Counted from the stretch's first letter, positions 11,701-22,262 are shown. The stretch: DNA of 64,000 bases from Enoplolaimus lenunculus (GCA_030248215.1 JASANG010001656.1:124001-188000), one strand, 5' to 3'. Notes: generated by a model from the sequence alone, not told the origin. A program made the numbers and translations.

Positions 11701-14700
11701 TGAATTATTCGTACTTAGGAGTATATTTTGGAAAAAATTCAGCGAGAAACAAAAACTTAGAAGCTAACATAACTTTCGAAATCATTTAATGCTACACTAT
11801 CGGACGTTTCACTGTTTTATAAGCGTGCACAAATTCCATTGTCCTGCATAATAGCATATGATATTTAGTAGAATTTAGGAATATCATATGATATTCGCAA
11901 AAATGTCTCGCAGTATCATATGACAAATGTCTATTTGTATACGACGATCGCTTGAGATCAGTGATTTGTAAGTCAATGTCATGTGACATTCACATTTTGT
12001 CTACATAACCGCTATTCGGATCACAAAATTTTATGTTGACGTCGAATCAACTTGGACAAAACGTGTTCCTAGCTGCCCCAGTTATAACGTGAACCCCGCA
12101 TTACTATAACTTTAGACGGCTTAAGATATATTGATTTTCAACTTAGTGTACTTTATAAATCTCATCAGTGTATCTAATGATTTTTGGTCGATGTAAAGAT
12201 TTGGGCCGGAACGTTGTTCTGCGGTACTGCAATAGAGTAAGCTTAAGCTTTTAGACAAATTTTTGCTTAGGCATCAGCTTAAGCTTAGCTATAAGTCCCG
12301 CCTTACGCTTAGGCCTAGGCTTTGATATAAGCTCATTCTGACGCTTAGGCTTAGGCTTAGGTATACGCTCATTCTCCCGCTTAGGCTTAGGGTCAGGTAT
12401 AAACTGATTCTAACGCTTAGGTTAGGCTTAGTTATAAGCTCATTCTTACGTTTAGGCTTAGGTATAAGCTCATTCTTACGCTTAGTCTTAGGCTTATGTA
12501 TAGGCTCATTCTTACCCTTAGGCTTAGGCTTAGGCATAAGCTCATACTTACGCTTAGTCTTAGGCCTAGGTATATGCGCATTCTTACGCTTAGGCTTAGG
12601 CTTAGGTATAAACTCATTCTTTGCAAAGGCTTAGGCTTAGGTATACGCTCATTCTTACGCTTAGGCTTAGGCTTTGGTATAAACTCATTCTTACGCTTAG
12701 TCTTAGGCTTAAGTATCCGCTCATTCTTACGCTTAGGCTTAGGCTTTGGTATAAACTCATTCTTACGCTTAGTCTTAGGCTTAGGAATATGCTTTTACTA
12801 CTATTATGGCCCTGTTTTTCTTCCAATTGCTCAAAACCCAATTCAGTGTTGTTTTTGGTTATGTTTTTAGATTCACCCACGGCGATTTGAAACAAGACTT
12901 ACAGGTACTAAATGGCATGAAATATTGTAAACATTTGTTTATTTCTACTTTGTTTTTCTTATTTATTTTTGGTACGTCATGTCGTTAACGGTATAGCGTT
13001 TAGACTAAAGCATATTCCTAAGCTTAAACCTTTAAGCTTATATGTAAGAGCAACTAGTACTATCTTACAAACTATCAGTATAAACCCTAAGTTCGTTGCT
13101 CCGCTAAAAGTAACAGTAATATTCGTGGTTGTGAGCCATGAACAAGTAGTGATTAGAAATTATTCCTGTGGTGTGGTATTATGCAACCCCTCGCCCTGTC
13201 ATCGTTTTTATTATATCGCCAAATTGTTGAACCAGAGCCAGGTATTCACACTTTAATAGAAGTGTAAAACTGGGTGCGTTCTGTGTAGAAAAGTATGTAT
13301 AACTACCATGTTTTGAAGCGGAAATGGAGCGATTTTCGCTTTTTACACGTTAAATATCAAATTAATTGTATTTCTGTTGCTCTGTCTATATTTTTAAAGA
13401 CTAAGCACAGTGTAAATTTCAGTGAGTTGATTTTAACTTAGAATGAGTTGAATCGCTCAGTCTTAGTTCGGACTATAAGAGCTCAGAATTTCGAGTTGGT
13501 TTAATTCATTGTGAGTTAATACAATCAACTCACCCAGAGTCAACTCAACTCAGAGTGAGTTAATGTTTACTGATATTAATTCAGAACTAACCAACTCGCT
13601 AGCTGAATTTATTAATCAACTCATTGCAATTTACAGTGCATATTGCGCTACTTCGATGACATTGACATTCGAAATCGGGGTGGGTACAGGGGCGTAGCCA
13701 GAATTGCATTTCAAGACGGGACGACAGCCACGTGTAAAATTTTTGTGCGGTTCAGCGTAACGAACGAGTGTCTCCAGAAATTTTGGTGAAATATTTCCCG
13801 TATAACTCCCTTATATAAGGCCCTGCGTAGAGTAAGGCAAAAACGCAACGCGCAACGCATTCTGGTACATTTTGGGACATGCAAACTTGTATATATAAGT
13901 ATCCAGCTTATACGGTTTCGTGGCGTATTCATATACGTATCTTGTAGTACCAAACTCACGGTATATAGACCCCATTGTAGCGAAAAGTTTGCATGCCTGC
14001 GTCGCTCAGTGGTTAAAACAGAGGACCTATAATCCGTACGTCGTGGGTTCGCTGTCGACTGCATCCGCAGCAATATTTTCGTGAAGAACTCTATGTGGTA
14101 CTGAAGCCTAAGCCCAAGCCCAAGCCTAAGCCTAAGCCTAAGCCTAAGCCTATAATTACATATTCTTGGCTATAATCGCCTGTTTCTTATATCAACGATT
14201 TAATTAAACCTTTAGTTTACAGGACATCTTCAAAACAGACGGTGGTAAAAAGACGAAAAAAATTAAAAAGACCGAAATCAGCGAGCCGACAAACTTTGTG
14301 TAAGTTTTTTGTTTCGGCAATCGACGTTACGTGATACCACCTGTGTTGAATTTTGAAATTAATCTTGTAATTTTGTGACAAATTAATATTATTTTTCGAA
14401 AATTTAGAAAAAGAACTTGTTTTAGGAATATAAATTAATAGCGAATTAGCAACAAATCTTACAGTTATAATAATAAAAGTTTAAATGTTACGTTTTGTTA
14501 ATTCACTTAATTAGCGAATTAGCGACAAATCTTACGATTATAATAATAAAAGTTTAAATGTTACGTTTTGTTAATTCACTTAATTAGCTAATTAGCGACA
14601 AATCTTACAATTATAATAATGTAAAAGTTTAAATGTTACGTTTTGTTAAAATTTCACTTACTTAGAACATTAAAAATGTAATTTTGTAAAAATTCCAATT

Positions 14701-17700
14701 TTGCTGGCGAAATAATCGCGAGAAGCAGTAAAAAGCTTATTTTATCTCCTAAAACTGTCTAAATTGTAACATTTTTGGACAAACGCAAGCAGCGAAATAA
14801 ACCAAAAAGACCAGTTGTTCTCGTGATATTTGTGTACAATTCCAGTAAATCTCAAAAAATAGTTCGATGGTTTGCAAAAATAGTTGCAAAATTTGTTTTG
14901 TATTCGAACTTGCAGTTGTAATTATTGTTTTAAACGCAAAAATCGAAGCCAGGATGCCAGTATACCTTGAAAGGTCTTGTTTTTTTTCTGATCGAAACTT
15001 GCAAGTGAGAAAATTTGTTAATCTTCTAGGAATCAATAAATGACTACTGGGCTATAAAATTGTAAATGATTCTTTTTCAGGCACAAAGTACATGTTGGCT
15101 GGGATTCTCAGACGGGAGTTGTGGTAAGATGTATTCACCATGTTTTTGCTGCGTACGTTTAAGTTGCGCAAAGTTTTCTTACCTCTCCTTTATTGTTATA
15201 CTCTTGTGACATCAAATCTTTGCTATACTTTTGATTGAAATTCAATTGCGGTAACCAATTGGTGCTGACGTCACAAAATGCGCCTTACCCGATTGCGTCG
15301 AGCACTTGAAGGCTGTGTACGCCATTACCTGAACAACGAGTCGTTTAGCTACGGTAACACAAAATGTTCAAAATTTCCGCGTTTCACGCAAAGATTTAAA
15401 TTCAACCCCGGCATTTTGCGACGTTTGCATTTTCTAAAACGGTGTCCTCAGCATTACAGTTAAACTCAAGGGTAAGAGGGAGGGCGAGTCTTCGCCAGCC
15501 TGTGATCCTCAGTGGTAAATCCTGGATCCGCCGGTGGTGTTTTGAGGACCTCAATCCTTGAAGTTTCGGGAGAGCTCCGAACACACTTGTGCTAAGCATT
15601 GTCAAAAGGTACTTATTTACTCAGAAGCTCTTTTACATTAATCCTTTCTCACATGAATATTTTCTATTTCCCCTGAGACCTACTTTTATGCTAGGATTCG
15701 AACTCCAGTGACGGGAGTGGGAGGCGTATACCATCACCAATCAGTTATAGGAGCTCGACGCTCGAGCCCGAGGGGGCTCTCACGTCCTTGTGGTGATTTA
15801 GTACTATGTATACGTGTTGCAATTGTTACACAGCGATATATACTATTTAACGTATATACACTGCGCTGAGTTGCCTATAGGCAACTCAATGTGAGAAGGG
15901 GTTAATATTTACAATTGTGAAGACACTGAATTTCAGTTTTGTTTTTCAGAATACTGGTGATTTTTCGGCAACCGAAATGAAAGAAGTTCAGGTTCGAGTT
16001 GCGCTATGCTTGATGTCCGGCGTTATCTGGCGCCGTCCGTTACTCGTGCAGCGCCGTCCGTCTCTCGTACGGCGCCGTCCGTCTCTCGTACGGCACCGTC
16101 CGTCTCTCGTACGGCGCCGTCCGTCTCTCGTACGGCACCGTCCGTCTCTCGTACGGCGCCGTCCGTCTCTCGTACGGCACCGTTCGCCACCCGTACGGCG
16201 CCGTCCGTCACCGTATATCCGCATACGTTGTTGTACGTGAACAGAGACGGACGGCGCCGTACGGGTGACGGACAATGCCGGACATCAACAAACGAATAGC
16301 GCAACTCTATGTCTTTACAAATGATTTTGTTTTGTTTTTAGTATTTATGCTTTTCTACAAGCATATTGCGCTTCGTATAAAATTGTTGGGCAAATGTATG
16401 AAACAGGGTCGGAACAGTAAAATAAGCCTATTCTTAAGCCAAAGCTAAAGCTTAAGCGCAAGAATGAGCTTATACCTAAGCCTGAGCATACAAATTAGTC
16501 TAAAGCTTAAGCAGATTCGATTCCAATCTCACGGAATAACGTTTCGCCCGTGATGTTTACATCGGCTAAATTTTGCAGCTCAAATTATCCATGAAAAGCA
16601 AATATTTTATTTACCAAATAGTTTTGAAAAAGATTGCGCAGTATTTTCGTAGCTAAACAAGTGTAAAGTTGTAGACGAACGCTTTAATACTGAATAAATA
16701 CTCTCCAGAAATCGTTAGGCTTAGGCCTACAGTGAATACTGCTCGTTAATAGACAATTGCATGCAACTGGATATTTAGTTCACAACACAAGCGCGTAGCG
16801 TACGTTGCATTTTTGCGCTATCTCACTTGACTTTTTGGTCAATTGCAGAAATTGCTTGCAACAATGGGTATAATATCGTCGCAAGAGCGAAAATTTGTCA
16901 AGGAATTCATTGAAGCTCACGGCGGAATGAAAGCGTTCGAGCAAGAACTGCAAACGTCGAACTGTTTAGAAGACTGGCCGTCGCCGCCAAAGCAACATAA
17001 ACAAATTTTGGCAACACCCGGTCGACAAGGTGTGTCTATTTGTGATGTGGATCAGATCGGCGTTAACTCACCCTATCCGTCGGTTTGTAGCCAAAAGCCA
17101 GCTCATCTTGCTAGGGAGGTTCAAGTGTTTCAGAATGGCATATTCGATGACTTGCAAACAAGTTTGAAAAATTTCTAGGGGTGACAAAATTCGTCATGGG
17201 TGGCTCAGCCCTTCTCTGGCTACGTGCCGGCCAATCCGCCATTTCATGCTGGATCGGATCGGATTGCAAAATAAATGGATCGGATCGTTTTAAATTCGAA
17301 TCTGGTCAGCTTGGTTTCGAATCAGTTCGATGAATTAGGATTGTAGTTGCCGGTCAAACTAATAACTTTCTAACGTTACTATCGTCTTAGCGACCATGAA
17401 TTTATCACATGAGCGAAGCGTGTCCTCGACGTACACTGTAAATTCCAGTGAATTGATTTTAATTTAGAAAGAATTGAATCATTAAGGCTGTATTAGGTCT
17501 TTCAGAACTTAGAATTGTGCATTGATTTTAACTCATTCTGAGTCAATTAATAAAGTCGACCCGGAATTAAATAAACTCAGTGTGTGAGTGAGTAATGTTT
17601 AGTGTAAATAGCTTAAAAGTAAGCAGAAATGATTCATTCATTTTCTTAGTTGATTATTCACCTCATTGGAATTTACAGTGAGTCATTAATCTTCTGGCCA

Positions 17701-18300
17701 ATGTTACTTTTAGGGGCGTAACAGTAGATAAGCGTAATCCTAAGCCTAAGCCTATGCGTTGCAAAAATGTGTTCCGAAGCCTAAACCTAAGCCTAAGCAT
17801 AAAAATGTAACCTAGAATCTGAACCTACTCTTTTATCGACCCACCAGAAACCTGGACGCCCCTTAAAGTAACATGGGCCAATTTTCGTTTACCACATGAA
17901 CTCAGCAGAATCATATAACCACATAACAATGGATTAAGTTGTCTATCTCACCGCGTTAAGTTTGTTTACCAATGTCCACTATCGCCGCGTTAAGTTTGTT
18001 TACCAATGTCCACTATCGCCGCATTAAGTTGCGTCGAGTATTATGTTACAATCGGATCGCAACTGAAAAATCTTGTTCGGATTGCTCTGCAAATAATGTT
18101 TGATCCGATAAGATCCACAACACTGGTATCCATATAATTAAAGCTAGAACACTGAACATACGTAATTCGAGCATAGCTGCGGATTCGACTTTGCAAGCGT
18201 TCTAAGCATAGAATCATTGTCCTCAGATTAAAAGTACTCTCGCTTGTGAATGGCCATTTTAGAATACAAGCGCAACTGTTTCAACCCTTGAAGATATTTA

Positions 18301-18374
<74 letters not shown>

Positions 18375-21300
18375 TATATATTTATATCATTTCAGCTACT
18401 CGTCCAAAAGCTGTACCACCTGCAAGACCGGAACGACCTGTGATTTCAAACGTTAAGCCCCAACCTGCTCGACCACCGCCAGTACCTCAGCGAAAACCAA
18501 TCCAGCATGGTTCCAGCCATGCAACCACAACACCGAATTCTGTCAAGACGTTCAGGTAAAAGTAGTCAAAATTTTGAAGCCAAAATCTTGGCTACAGCCA
18601 TGCTGGAGCAGGCAGACCTTCGTGCCACTATTTCGAAGAGGTTCATTCTATAAATAGGCACCCGGCCCGCAAAAGGTTTTAAATATCTACTCTACTATAA
18701 GGCATAAAAGGTTTGGATTCAAGTTTAGTCAGAAATCATCCTATAAAAAGTGTTAACACTTTGCAGCTTTCAGTGCAAGTTTCTTGTATTTTTTTATAGT
18801 TTTAGGCCACTTCCTGACCTGCCGACTACGCTAAATATGACGCCTACAAACATAAACGTTGCTAAACCCGGCGCGTCTCTGCCACCACCCGCACCCGTCG
18901 ATTCATCAGGACCGATGCCGGATTTGTCTCAGAAGGCTGGTTTTCTTGCCGATAGCCGAGACGGGTCATTGAACCGTGTGGACCAAGTAAGTTTGCAGAA
19001 GACATTGGCGATGTTTGTTGTATTTAATTTCAGTTGTTACACCTAGCCCGTAGTCAGCCACCTTGCTTGAGGGAGGGCTAATTTTTTTCAGGAGTGTCAT
19101 ATTAAGGTTTTCGTTGACTTCGGGGGGAGAATTTTTCCAGGGGGTGGGAACTGTGCCTTCGTGGGCACATCCTTTGGCTAAGGGTCTGAGTTACACTAAG
19201 TATTCGTTGAGCGATGAATAAAATTTGTTGGGCTTCTAACAACAACACCTTATTAATAGTTGCATTTGAAATATATCACAAAAAACAATTCGAATGTTCT
19301 ACAGTATATTTTCATTATTTCCATGCCCTTACAACAATCTTTCTATATATAATAACGCTTAGTTGATATATTTACAACACCCTCATAGAATTTTGAACGC
19401 TATACATCGTCTATATACGCTGTAAATTTCAGTGAGTTGATGTTAATTCAGAATGAGTTGAACCACTCAGTTTGAGTTAGGACAATCTGAACTCAGAATT
19501 TTGAGTGGATTCAATTCATTCTGAGTTAATCAATCAACTCACCCAGAGTCAACTCAACTCAGAGTAAAAATCAACAAAACTCAGAGTGAACTAATGTTTA
19601 CTGATATTAACACAGAAATAAACCAACTCGCTAGGTGAGTTGATTAATCAACTCATTGGAATTTACCGTGTACTTCACTTGAGTATTTCCTTCCTGGTAG
19701 AAGTCATGCTTTCAGCCTCCGGCACCGCCTCCTATGCCTAAAGACTTCAGCACAATCGACAGTCGATCAAACCATCTTTCTTCGGATGGAGATCAACGAG
19801 CTGATCTCTTGGCTGATATCAGACGAGGTGCCCAATTAAGACATGTTGACGAAGTAAGTCTGTTGTTTCTGCTGCAAACTATAACAATGAAACTAAAACT
19901 TCAGTGTAAAGTTTTAGGGACTCAGAATTTATTGGTGTTGGTATGATATTTGTTTTGATATGGAAGTGAAGATTACAGTAAACTAGGGCCCATATTCTCA
20001 ATTGTGTATAGCAGCTATTATCAGTTTATAATAGGTTTCAAACTCACTAACTATTGCAGTTATTGAACTCAAAATTGACACAGGAGTAGAGCATATCGTA
20101 TGAGAATAATGTGCTTAAGTTTGAGCCTGACCCTTCAGTGGTTCACAAGTTACAAGAGCTATTGCCAAGTGGTGATATGGGCTACATACATTTGAGAATA
20201 CGGCCATAGATTGGCATTCACTAATTCAGACGGAGGGGCGAACGCAAAACTTAAGTTTACAACCGAGGGTTGAGCTTACGCTTAGGTCCAGGCTTAACTT
20301 TTGAATAATGGTTACACGATGGGTTCACCTCACGTTTTTAGGCTTAGGATTAGGCTTAGATTCACGCTTACTGTTCAAGACTTGTTCTAAACATTGGTGT
20401 CACGTTTTTAGTAATTAATCTTCTATTATGACGTTGGCCCATATTCTCAAATGTGTATTGCAACTATCATCAGTTAGTAATAGGGTTTTCAAACTCACTA
20501 ACAGTAGCAGTTGTTGAACTCAAAAATATTAGAGGTGTAAAGCAAATCATATGCGAAAAATGTACTGAATTTTGACCTTCAAAATTTACAAGCTCGAAGG
20601 TTACAAGACCTATCACAAACTGGTGATAGGTGCTACACACATCGGAGAATACGGGCCCTCAGAAGAAAATAGAATAATTCTAAACGAAATGTTATAATAA
20701 TAATAATAATAATAAAATCGCGTAATTATATAACCAGTCCAGCTTTGACATCTACGGCCCATGAAGTCTACGGGAAAGTCATGACTCTTTATTGTAATGG
20801 TTAGGCTTAGGTTCAGTTTTAGACTTAGCAACATTCTTAGGCTATTTTATTGCTCTTCTGACAGCAACATCGGAAGTAATATAGTTTTGACTTTAGGCCG
20901 AACAAACATCAGATGATCGGTTAAGTAGCATCAAGAGTATGGGAGGCATTGCTGGTGCGTTAGCGCACGCACTTGCAATGCGTCGTGAAAATATGCAAAC
21001 TGACGGTAAGAAAACTATTGCAGAATTTCTTTAAGTAATGGGTCTATCAGTGGTGTACCGAGAAAGTTTGATTGGGAGCCGCCGCATCCTGCCAGGCCCA
21101 TACGTTTGGTTTCCCCGTAATAGCAAACTTAGAAAGTACGGATCTCAATTTGTTGGTGGGATTTTTGCGAGGTTGGTCACGCTGCGTTAGTTAGCTCGGA
21201 GTCCAATTACAGAGTTCAATTTTATGTCCTTAAAAATTTAGCAGTTTGGGTATATGGACCAGGTTGAATTGTTTGCCACGTGAGCATGACTTGAAAAACA

Positions 21301-21735
21301 TATTGCGAGCGAAGCGAGCGAAAAGCTAGACACTATTGTCTTTTAATTTTTATTATCATCTTTACTTCTGAGCTTTCCAGGTTGGGGAATTAAACCATAC
21401 GTTATTTTTGTATCTAATGTAAATTATGACGCAAGTACTTATTTCGATTAGAAGCCCGCGGCCCCCCAAACCGCCCCCCTCCTCTCGGTACGCCCCAGTA
21501 TTCTATGGTTCGGTCGATCAAACACGCAACGCCTGGTGGTACATTTTATACCATGCGGAACCCCAAGTGTTGCACAATCTTGTATCATGCACTATTGGTA
21601 TATTTAAAAATATTTGAACGAAAATAAACGTTGTTTATGATTTAAACGACAATTTTTTTGGTTGTTTCAGAATCTTCCGAAGATGAAGCTACTTCTGATA
21701 ATGAAGACTTTGAAAATGAAGACTGGAATGATTAA
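2709..21735 (+). CDS. WASP: WASP/N-WASP family actin nucleation promoting factor, full length
   Basis: This gene relays Cdc42 and phosphoinositide signals to the Arp2/3 complex to branch actin at membranes (family knowledge). I assembled 13 exons whose GT-AG borders and phases agree: 2709-2822, 4128-4268, 6466-6552, 9199-9325, 10544-10580, 14216-14299, 15081-15123, 16849-17029, 18396-18555, 18806-18986, 19716-19853, 20897-21005, 21671-21735. They total 1467 nt, giving 488 residues (vertebrate WASP and N-WASP are about 500). Order: WH1 about 20-135, basic KKTKKIKK 180-187, CRIB 190-210, autoinhibitory helix 212-246, a modest proline-rich region about 256-365, WH2 motifs 369-385 and 413-431, central helix 432-467, and an acidic tail with W486 next to the stop. 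The start ATG precedes a stretch matching the N-WASP N-terminus ([18 protein letters not shown]). The weakest points are the GAG acceptor of exon 4, its donor (9279 is also possible), and the 37-nt exon 5. Confidence 0.93.
2840..3083. mobile_element. family G element, partial, in WASP intron 1
   Basis: GATTAATCAACTCAG on the left and ACTGGAATTTATAGTGC on the right match family G ends; the extreme left terminus is lost. Confidence 0.6.
3185..3570. mobile_element. family G element interrupted by a second copy
   Basis: An intact copy (3224-3472, CACTGTAAATTCCAG to TTTACAGTG) sits inside a fragment of another copy (3185-3223 and about 3478-3570). Confidence 0.65.
3790..4072. mobile_element. two family A fragments in WASP intron 1
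   Basis: A right part ends near 3900 (TGTAACCGCCCTATTGG). A left part begins GACCCATGTAAACATCAGG at 3980 and stops 56 bp before WASP exon 2. Both lack their other end. Confidence 0.6.
4271..4476. mobile_element. family C element
   Basis: Left CGGGCCCGCGTTCTCAAATG with TGTATAGCATCTATCACCAG; right TAGTTGCTATACACATTTG. It begins at the WASP exon 2 donor, whose intron starts GTACGGGCCC. Confidence 0.65.
4480..4700. mobile_element. second family C element, abutting
   Basis: CACGTTCTCAACTGTGTGTAG on the left and CACATTTGAGAATAGGAGC on the right repeat the family C ends in inverted form. Confidence 0.55.
5077..5299 (+). repeat. interstitial TTAGGC array in WASP intron 2
   Basis: About 37 hexamers, mostly TTAGGC with TTAAGC variants, without the terminal repeats that bound families A and B. 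Long open frames across it in several phases are repeat artefacts. Confidence 0.9.
5692..6127. mobile_element. family F TA-flanked MITE
   Basis: TA duplication at 5690-5691 and 6128-6129. Inverted ends read CTGCAATGACCCGAATAAG and CTGTAGTGACCCGAATAAG. The TA target suggests a Tc1/mariner or pogo source. No transposase frame. Confidence 0.8.
7016..7264. mobile_element. family G element inserted in a CCGTCC-rich repeat
   Basis: CACTGTAATCTCCAG to AATTTACAGTG with TA on both sides. The left flank (6976-7010) is a short GCCGTCCGT tandem like the core of family H. Confidence 0.75.
7427..7679. mobile_element. family G element
   Basis: Ends CGCTGCAAATTCCAATGAG and AATTTACACTG flanked by TA; opposite orientation to the copy at 7016. 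Confidence 0.75.
8021..8208. mobile_element. family A TTAGGC-core element
   Basis: GGCCAATGTATAGAA to TTCTATACATGGGGT. Flanks CCTGTTTT and CCTGTTTC are a 7/8 target duplication. The core is CCTAAG repeats. A family F right end lies near 8640-8718. Confidence 0.8.
8930..9095. mobile_element. family D element
   Basis: GGCCCGTAGCCAGCTCACC at the left and TTAGCTACGGGCG at the right, with the usual TTTTTCAGG and TTTCAATGACTT blocks; about 100 bp before WASP exon 4. Confidence 0.7.
9387..9603. mobile_element. family C element, decayed right end
   Basis: GGCCCGTATTCTTAAATG, then TCTCCAGTTGGTGATAGG; the right side has AAGGTGCTATATTTAT. It begins about 60 bp after WASP exon 4. Confidence 0.55.
9745..9936. 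mobile_element. family G element
   Basis: CACTGTAAATTCCAATGAG to TTTACAGTG with TA on both sides. Confidence 0.75.
10017..10838. repeat. family E fragments around WASP exon 5
   Basis: Two blocks (10017-10097, 10650-10838) share phrases such as AAGGTAGGGACTTTATC, TTGCGACCGGC and GCGGATCC with seven other sites. No clear termini. Confidence 0.5.
10954..11184. mobile_element. family G element
   Basis: CAATGTAAACTCCAATGAG to TTTACAGTG with TA on both sides. The rest of intron 5 up to 12185 has AT-rich spacer with a recurring ATCATATGATAT motif (about 11576-11970). Confidence 0.75.
12186..12816. mobile_element. family A element with expanded TTAGGC minisatellite core
   Basis: Ends GGTCGATGTAAAGAT and TACTATTATGGCCCTG belong to family A. 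The core (about 12260-12790) repeats CTTAGGCTTAGGTATAA plus CTCATTCTTACG about every 30-36 bp, making it three times the usual length. Open frames across it are artefacts. Confidence 0.75.
13406..13638. mobile_element. family G element
   Basis: Left CACAGTGTAAATTTCAGTG, right CAATTTACAGTG; GAGTTGA and CAACTCA motifs recur throughout. Confidence 0.7.
13998..14073 (+). pseudogene. degenerate tRNA-like sequence
   Basis: An A-box-like CGCTCAGTGGTTAAAAC, a loop CCTATAA and a B-box-like GTGGGTTCGCT occur at tRNA spacing; CTGCG and CGCAG can close an acceptor stem. Stems are incomplete and U33 is missing, so it is not a functional tRNA. It may be part of a SINE. Confidence 0.4.
14104..14152 (-). 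repeat. short TTAGGC array
   Basis: Eight hexamers of CCTAAG/CCCAAG type, 64 bp before WASP exon 6. Confidence 0.8.
14441..14656. repeat. 73-bp tandem repeat, three units, WASP intron 6
   Basis: Units begin at 14441, 14514 and 14587, each opening GCGAATTAGC (or GCTAATTAGC) and containing TTTAAATGTTACGTTTTG. They are nearly identical, so the array is recent. Confidence 0.85.
15638..15905. mobile_element. TTAA-flanked piggyBac-like MITE with tRNA-derived segment
   Basis: TTAATCCTTTCTCACATG at the left, inverted as TGTGAGAAGGGGTTAA at the right. tRNA-like segment on the minus strand at 15690-15754, with B-box GGATTCGAACTCC. Confidence 0.8.
15996..16307. mobile_element. family H element with 21-bp GC-rich tandem core
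   Basis: Ends GAGTTGCGCTATGC and its inverse GCTATTCG-side GCGCAACTC, followed inwards by inverted GATGTCCGG. The core (16028-16215) is about nine 21-bp units, each with the palindromes CGTACG and GGCGCC (or GGCACC). Confidence 0.75.
16388..16566. mobile_element. family A element
   Basis: GGGCAAATGTATGAAACAGG to GATGTTTACATCGGC, with the inner TAGTCTAAAGCTTAAGC block on the right. Confidence 0.7.
17086..17229. mobile_element. family D element
   Basis: TGTAGCCAAAAGCCAGCTC to CTCTGGCTACGTGCC, starting about 55 bp after WASP exon 8. Confidence 0.6.
17434..17680. mobile_element. family G element
   Basis: CACTGTAAATTCCAGTG to GGAATTTACAGTG; more diverged inside than other copies. Confidence 0.75.
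17696..17879. mobile_element. family B element
   Basis: GGCCAATGTTACTTTTAGG to AAAGTAACATGGGCC; flanks AATCTTCT and AATTTTCG match at 6 of 8. Confidence 0.8.
17945..18025. repeat. tandem duplication, about 43 bp
   Basis: TTAAGTTTGTTTACCAATG with TCCACTATCGCCGC occurs twice in direct succession, with a third partial unit. Confidence 0.75.
18302..18387. repeat. (TA)n microsatellite next to WASP exon 9
   Basis: About 85 bp of alternating TA ends some 10 bp before the exon 9 acceptor, leaving only TATCATTTCAG as the polypyrimidine region. Confidence 0.9.
19048..19190. mobile_element. family D element
   Basis: AGCCCGTAGTCAGCCACC to TTTGGCTAAGGGTCT, in WASP intron 10. Confidence 0.55.
19418..19670. 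mobile_element. family G element
   Basis: CGCTGTAAATTTCAGTGAG to GGAATTTACCGTG with TA on both sides; ends about 45 bp before WASP exon 11. Confidence 0.75.
19986..20211. mobile_element. family C element
   Basis: GGGCCCATATTCTCAATTG to ACATTTGAGAATACGGCC, inverted, with GTGATATGGGCTA inside the right arm. Confidence 0.75.
20437..20659. mobile_element. family C element
   Basis: GGCCCATATTCTCAAATG to GGAGAATACGGGCCC, inverted; GGTGATAGGTGCTACACAC in the right arm. A TTAGGC fragment at 20275-20380 lies just before it. Confidence 0.8.
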
Positions 21736-21818
21736 AATTGAAAAATACACACTTGATTTTGCGTGAAATTTCGAATCTTGTTCATAACCCATTATAATAA
21801 CACGGACGTTGAAAGCTG

Positions 21819-21952
21819 AAATAATAAATAAATAAATAGATAAATAGATAAATAAATAAATAAATAAATCAATAAATAAGTCAATAAATAAATCAATAAA
21901 TAAGTCAATAAATAAATCAATAAATAATCAAATTAAATTAAATAAATAAATA
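21819..21952 (+). repeat. AAAT-type microsatellite at the WASP 3' end
   Basis: About 130 bp of AAAT repeats with interspersed GATA, CAAT and GTCA variants that themselves recur every 12-24 bp (AATAAATAAGTC, AATAAATAAATC). Confidence 0.85.
21823..21828 (+). promoter_or_regulatory. poly(A) signal of the WASP gene
   Basis: The first AATAAA lies 88 bp after the WASP stop. It opens a run of AATAAA-bearing tetranucleotide repeats (to about 21952), so many overlapping signals follow. Confidence 0.5.
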
Positions 21953-22194
21953 TACTTATCTTTGTTTAACCCATTCCCGAACATGGTACAGTGTCAGGAT
22001 TACGTCATTATACTCGAAATGACGTAAATGATGTTTTTAAAACAAATATAGATCTTGTCCCTATTTCCCGTATAGAGTATACAATGAGCAACCAAAATGA
22101 CAAACAGTGTATGTTTCGAAATAAACACAGTCTGTCTAGGTAGGAGCCGGAATTTCACACCTTTTAACTTAGCAGCTGAAAAAGCGGGTTTCGG

Positions 22195-22262
22195 GTAGGT
22201 TCGAAGTAGCAGTCTTGGAAAAACCAAGCACTCTACCACTGCCCCGCGTAGCTCGCTATACC
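22195..22262 (-). pseudogene. tRNA-like sequence
   Basis: On the minus strand GGGGCAGTGGTAGAGTGC looks like an A-box and D-arm, CTTGG and CCAAG form an anticodon-type stem, and CTTCGAACCTACC looks like a B-box. Loop sizes are wrong for a working tRNA; a SINE remnant is likely. Confidence 0.4.

Larger units (their letters stand above)
14216..17029 (+). other. CRIB/GTPase-binding domain exons 6-8 of WASP
   Basis: Exon 6 carries a lysine-rich basic stretch and ISEPTNF. Exon 7 continues [15 protein letters not shown], so ISxPxxFxHxxHVGxD is complete with both histidines (H198, H201). Exon 8 opens [20 protein letters not shown], matching the N-WASP segment LFDMCGISEAQLKDRETSKV that clamps the C-terminal helix when the protein is inactive. 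Starting exon 6 at 14216 rather than 14223 is the choice that keeps the frame with exon 5. Confidence 0.9.
18806..21735 (+). other. WH2-WH2-central-acidic (VCA) exons 10-13 of WASP
   Basis: These exons encode the catalytic C-terminus. The first WH2 ([15 protein letters not shown]) is degenerate: an S replaces the usual isoleucine and LNRV replaces LKKV, so actin binding may be weak. The second ([16 protein letters not shown]) is canonical. The central segment [19 protein letters not shown] fits the amphipathic helix that contacts actin and Arp2/3. The last exon is rich in E and D and ends EDWND, matching the DDDEWED end of N-WASP. Phases run 2-0, 0-0, 0-1 and 1-stop. Confidence 0.92.

Noticed and set aside
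16023-16304. Serine/arginine repeat proteins on both strands
   Set aside because: Direct translation of the 21-bp array inside a transposon.
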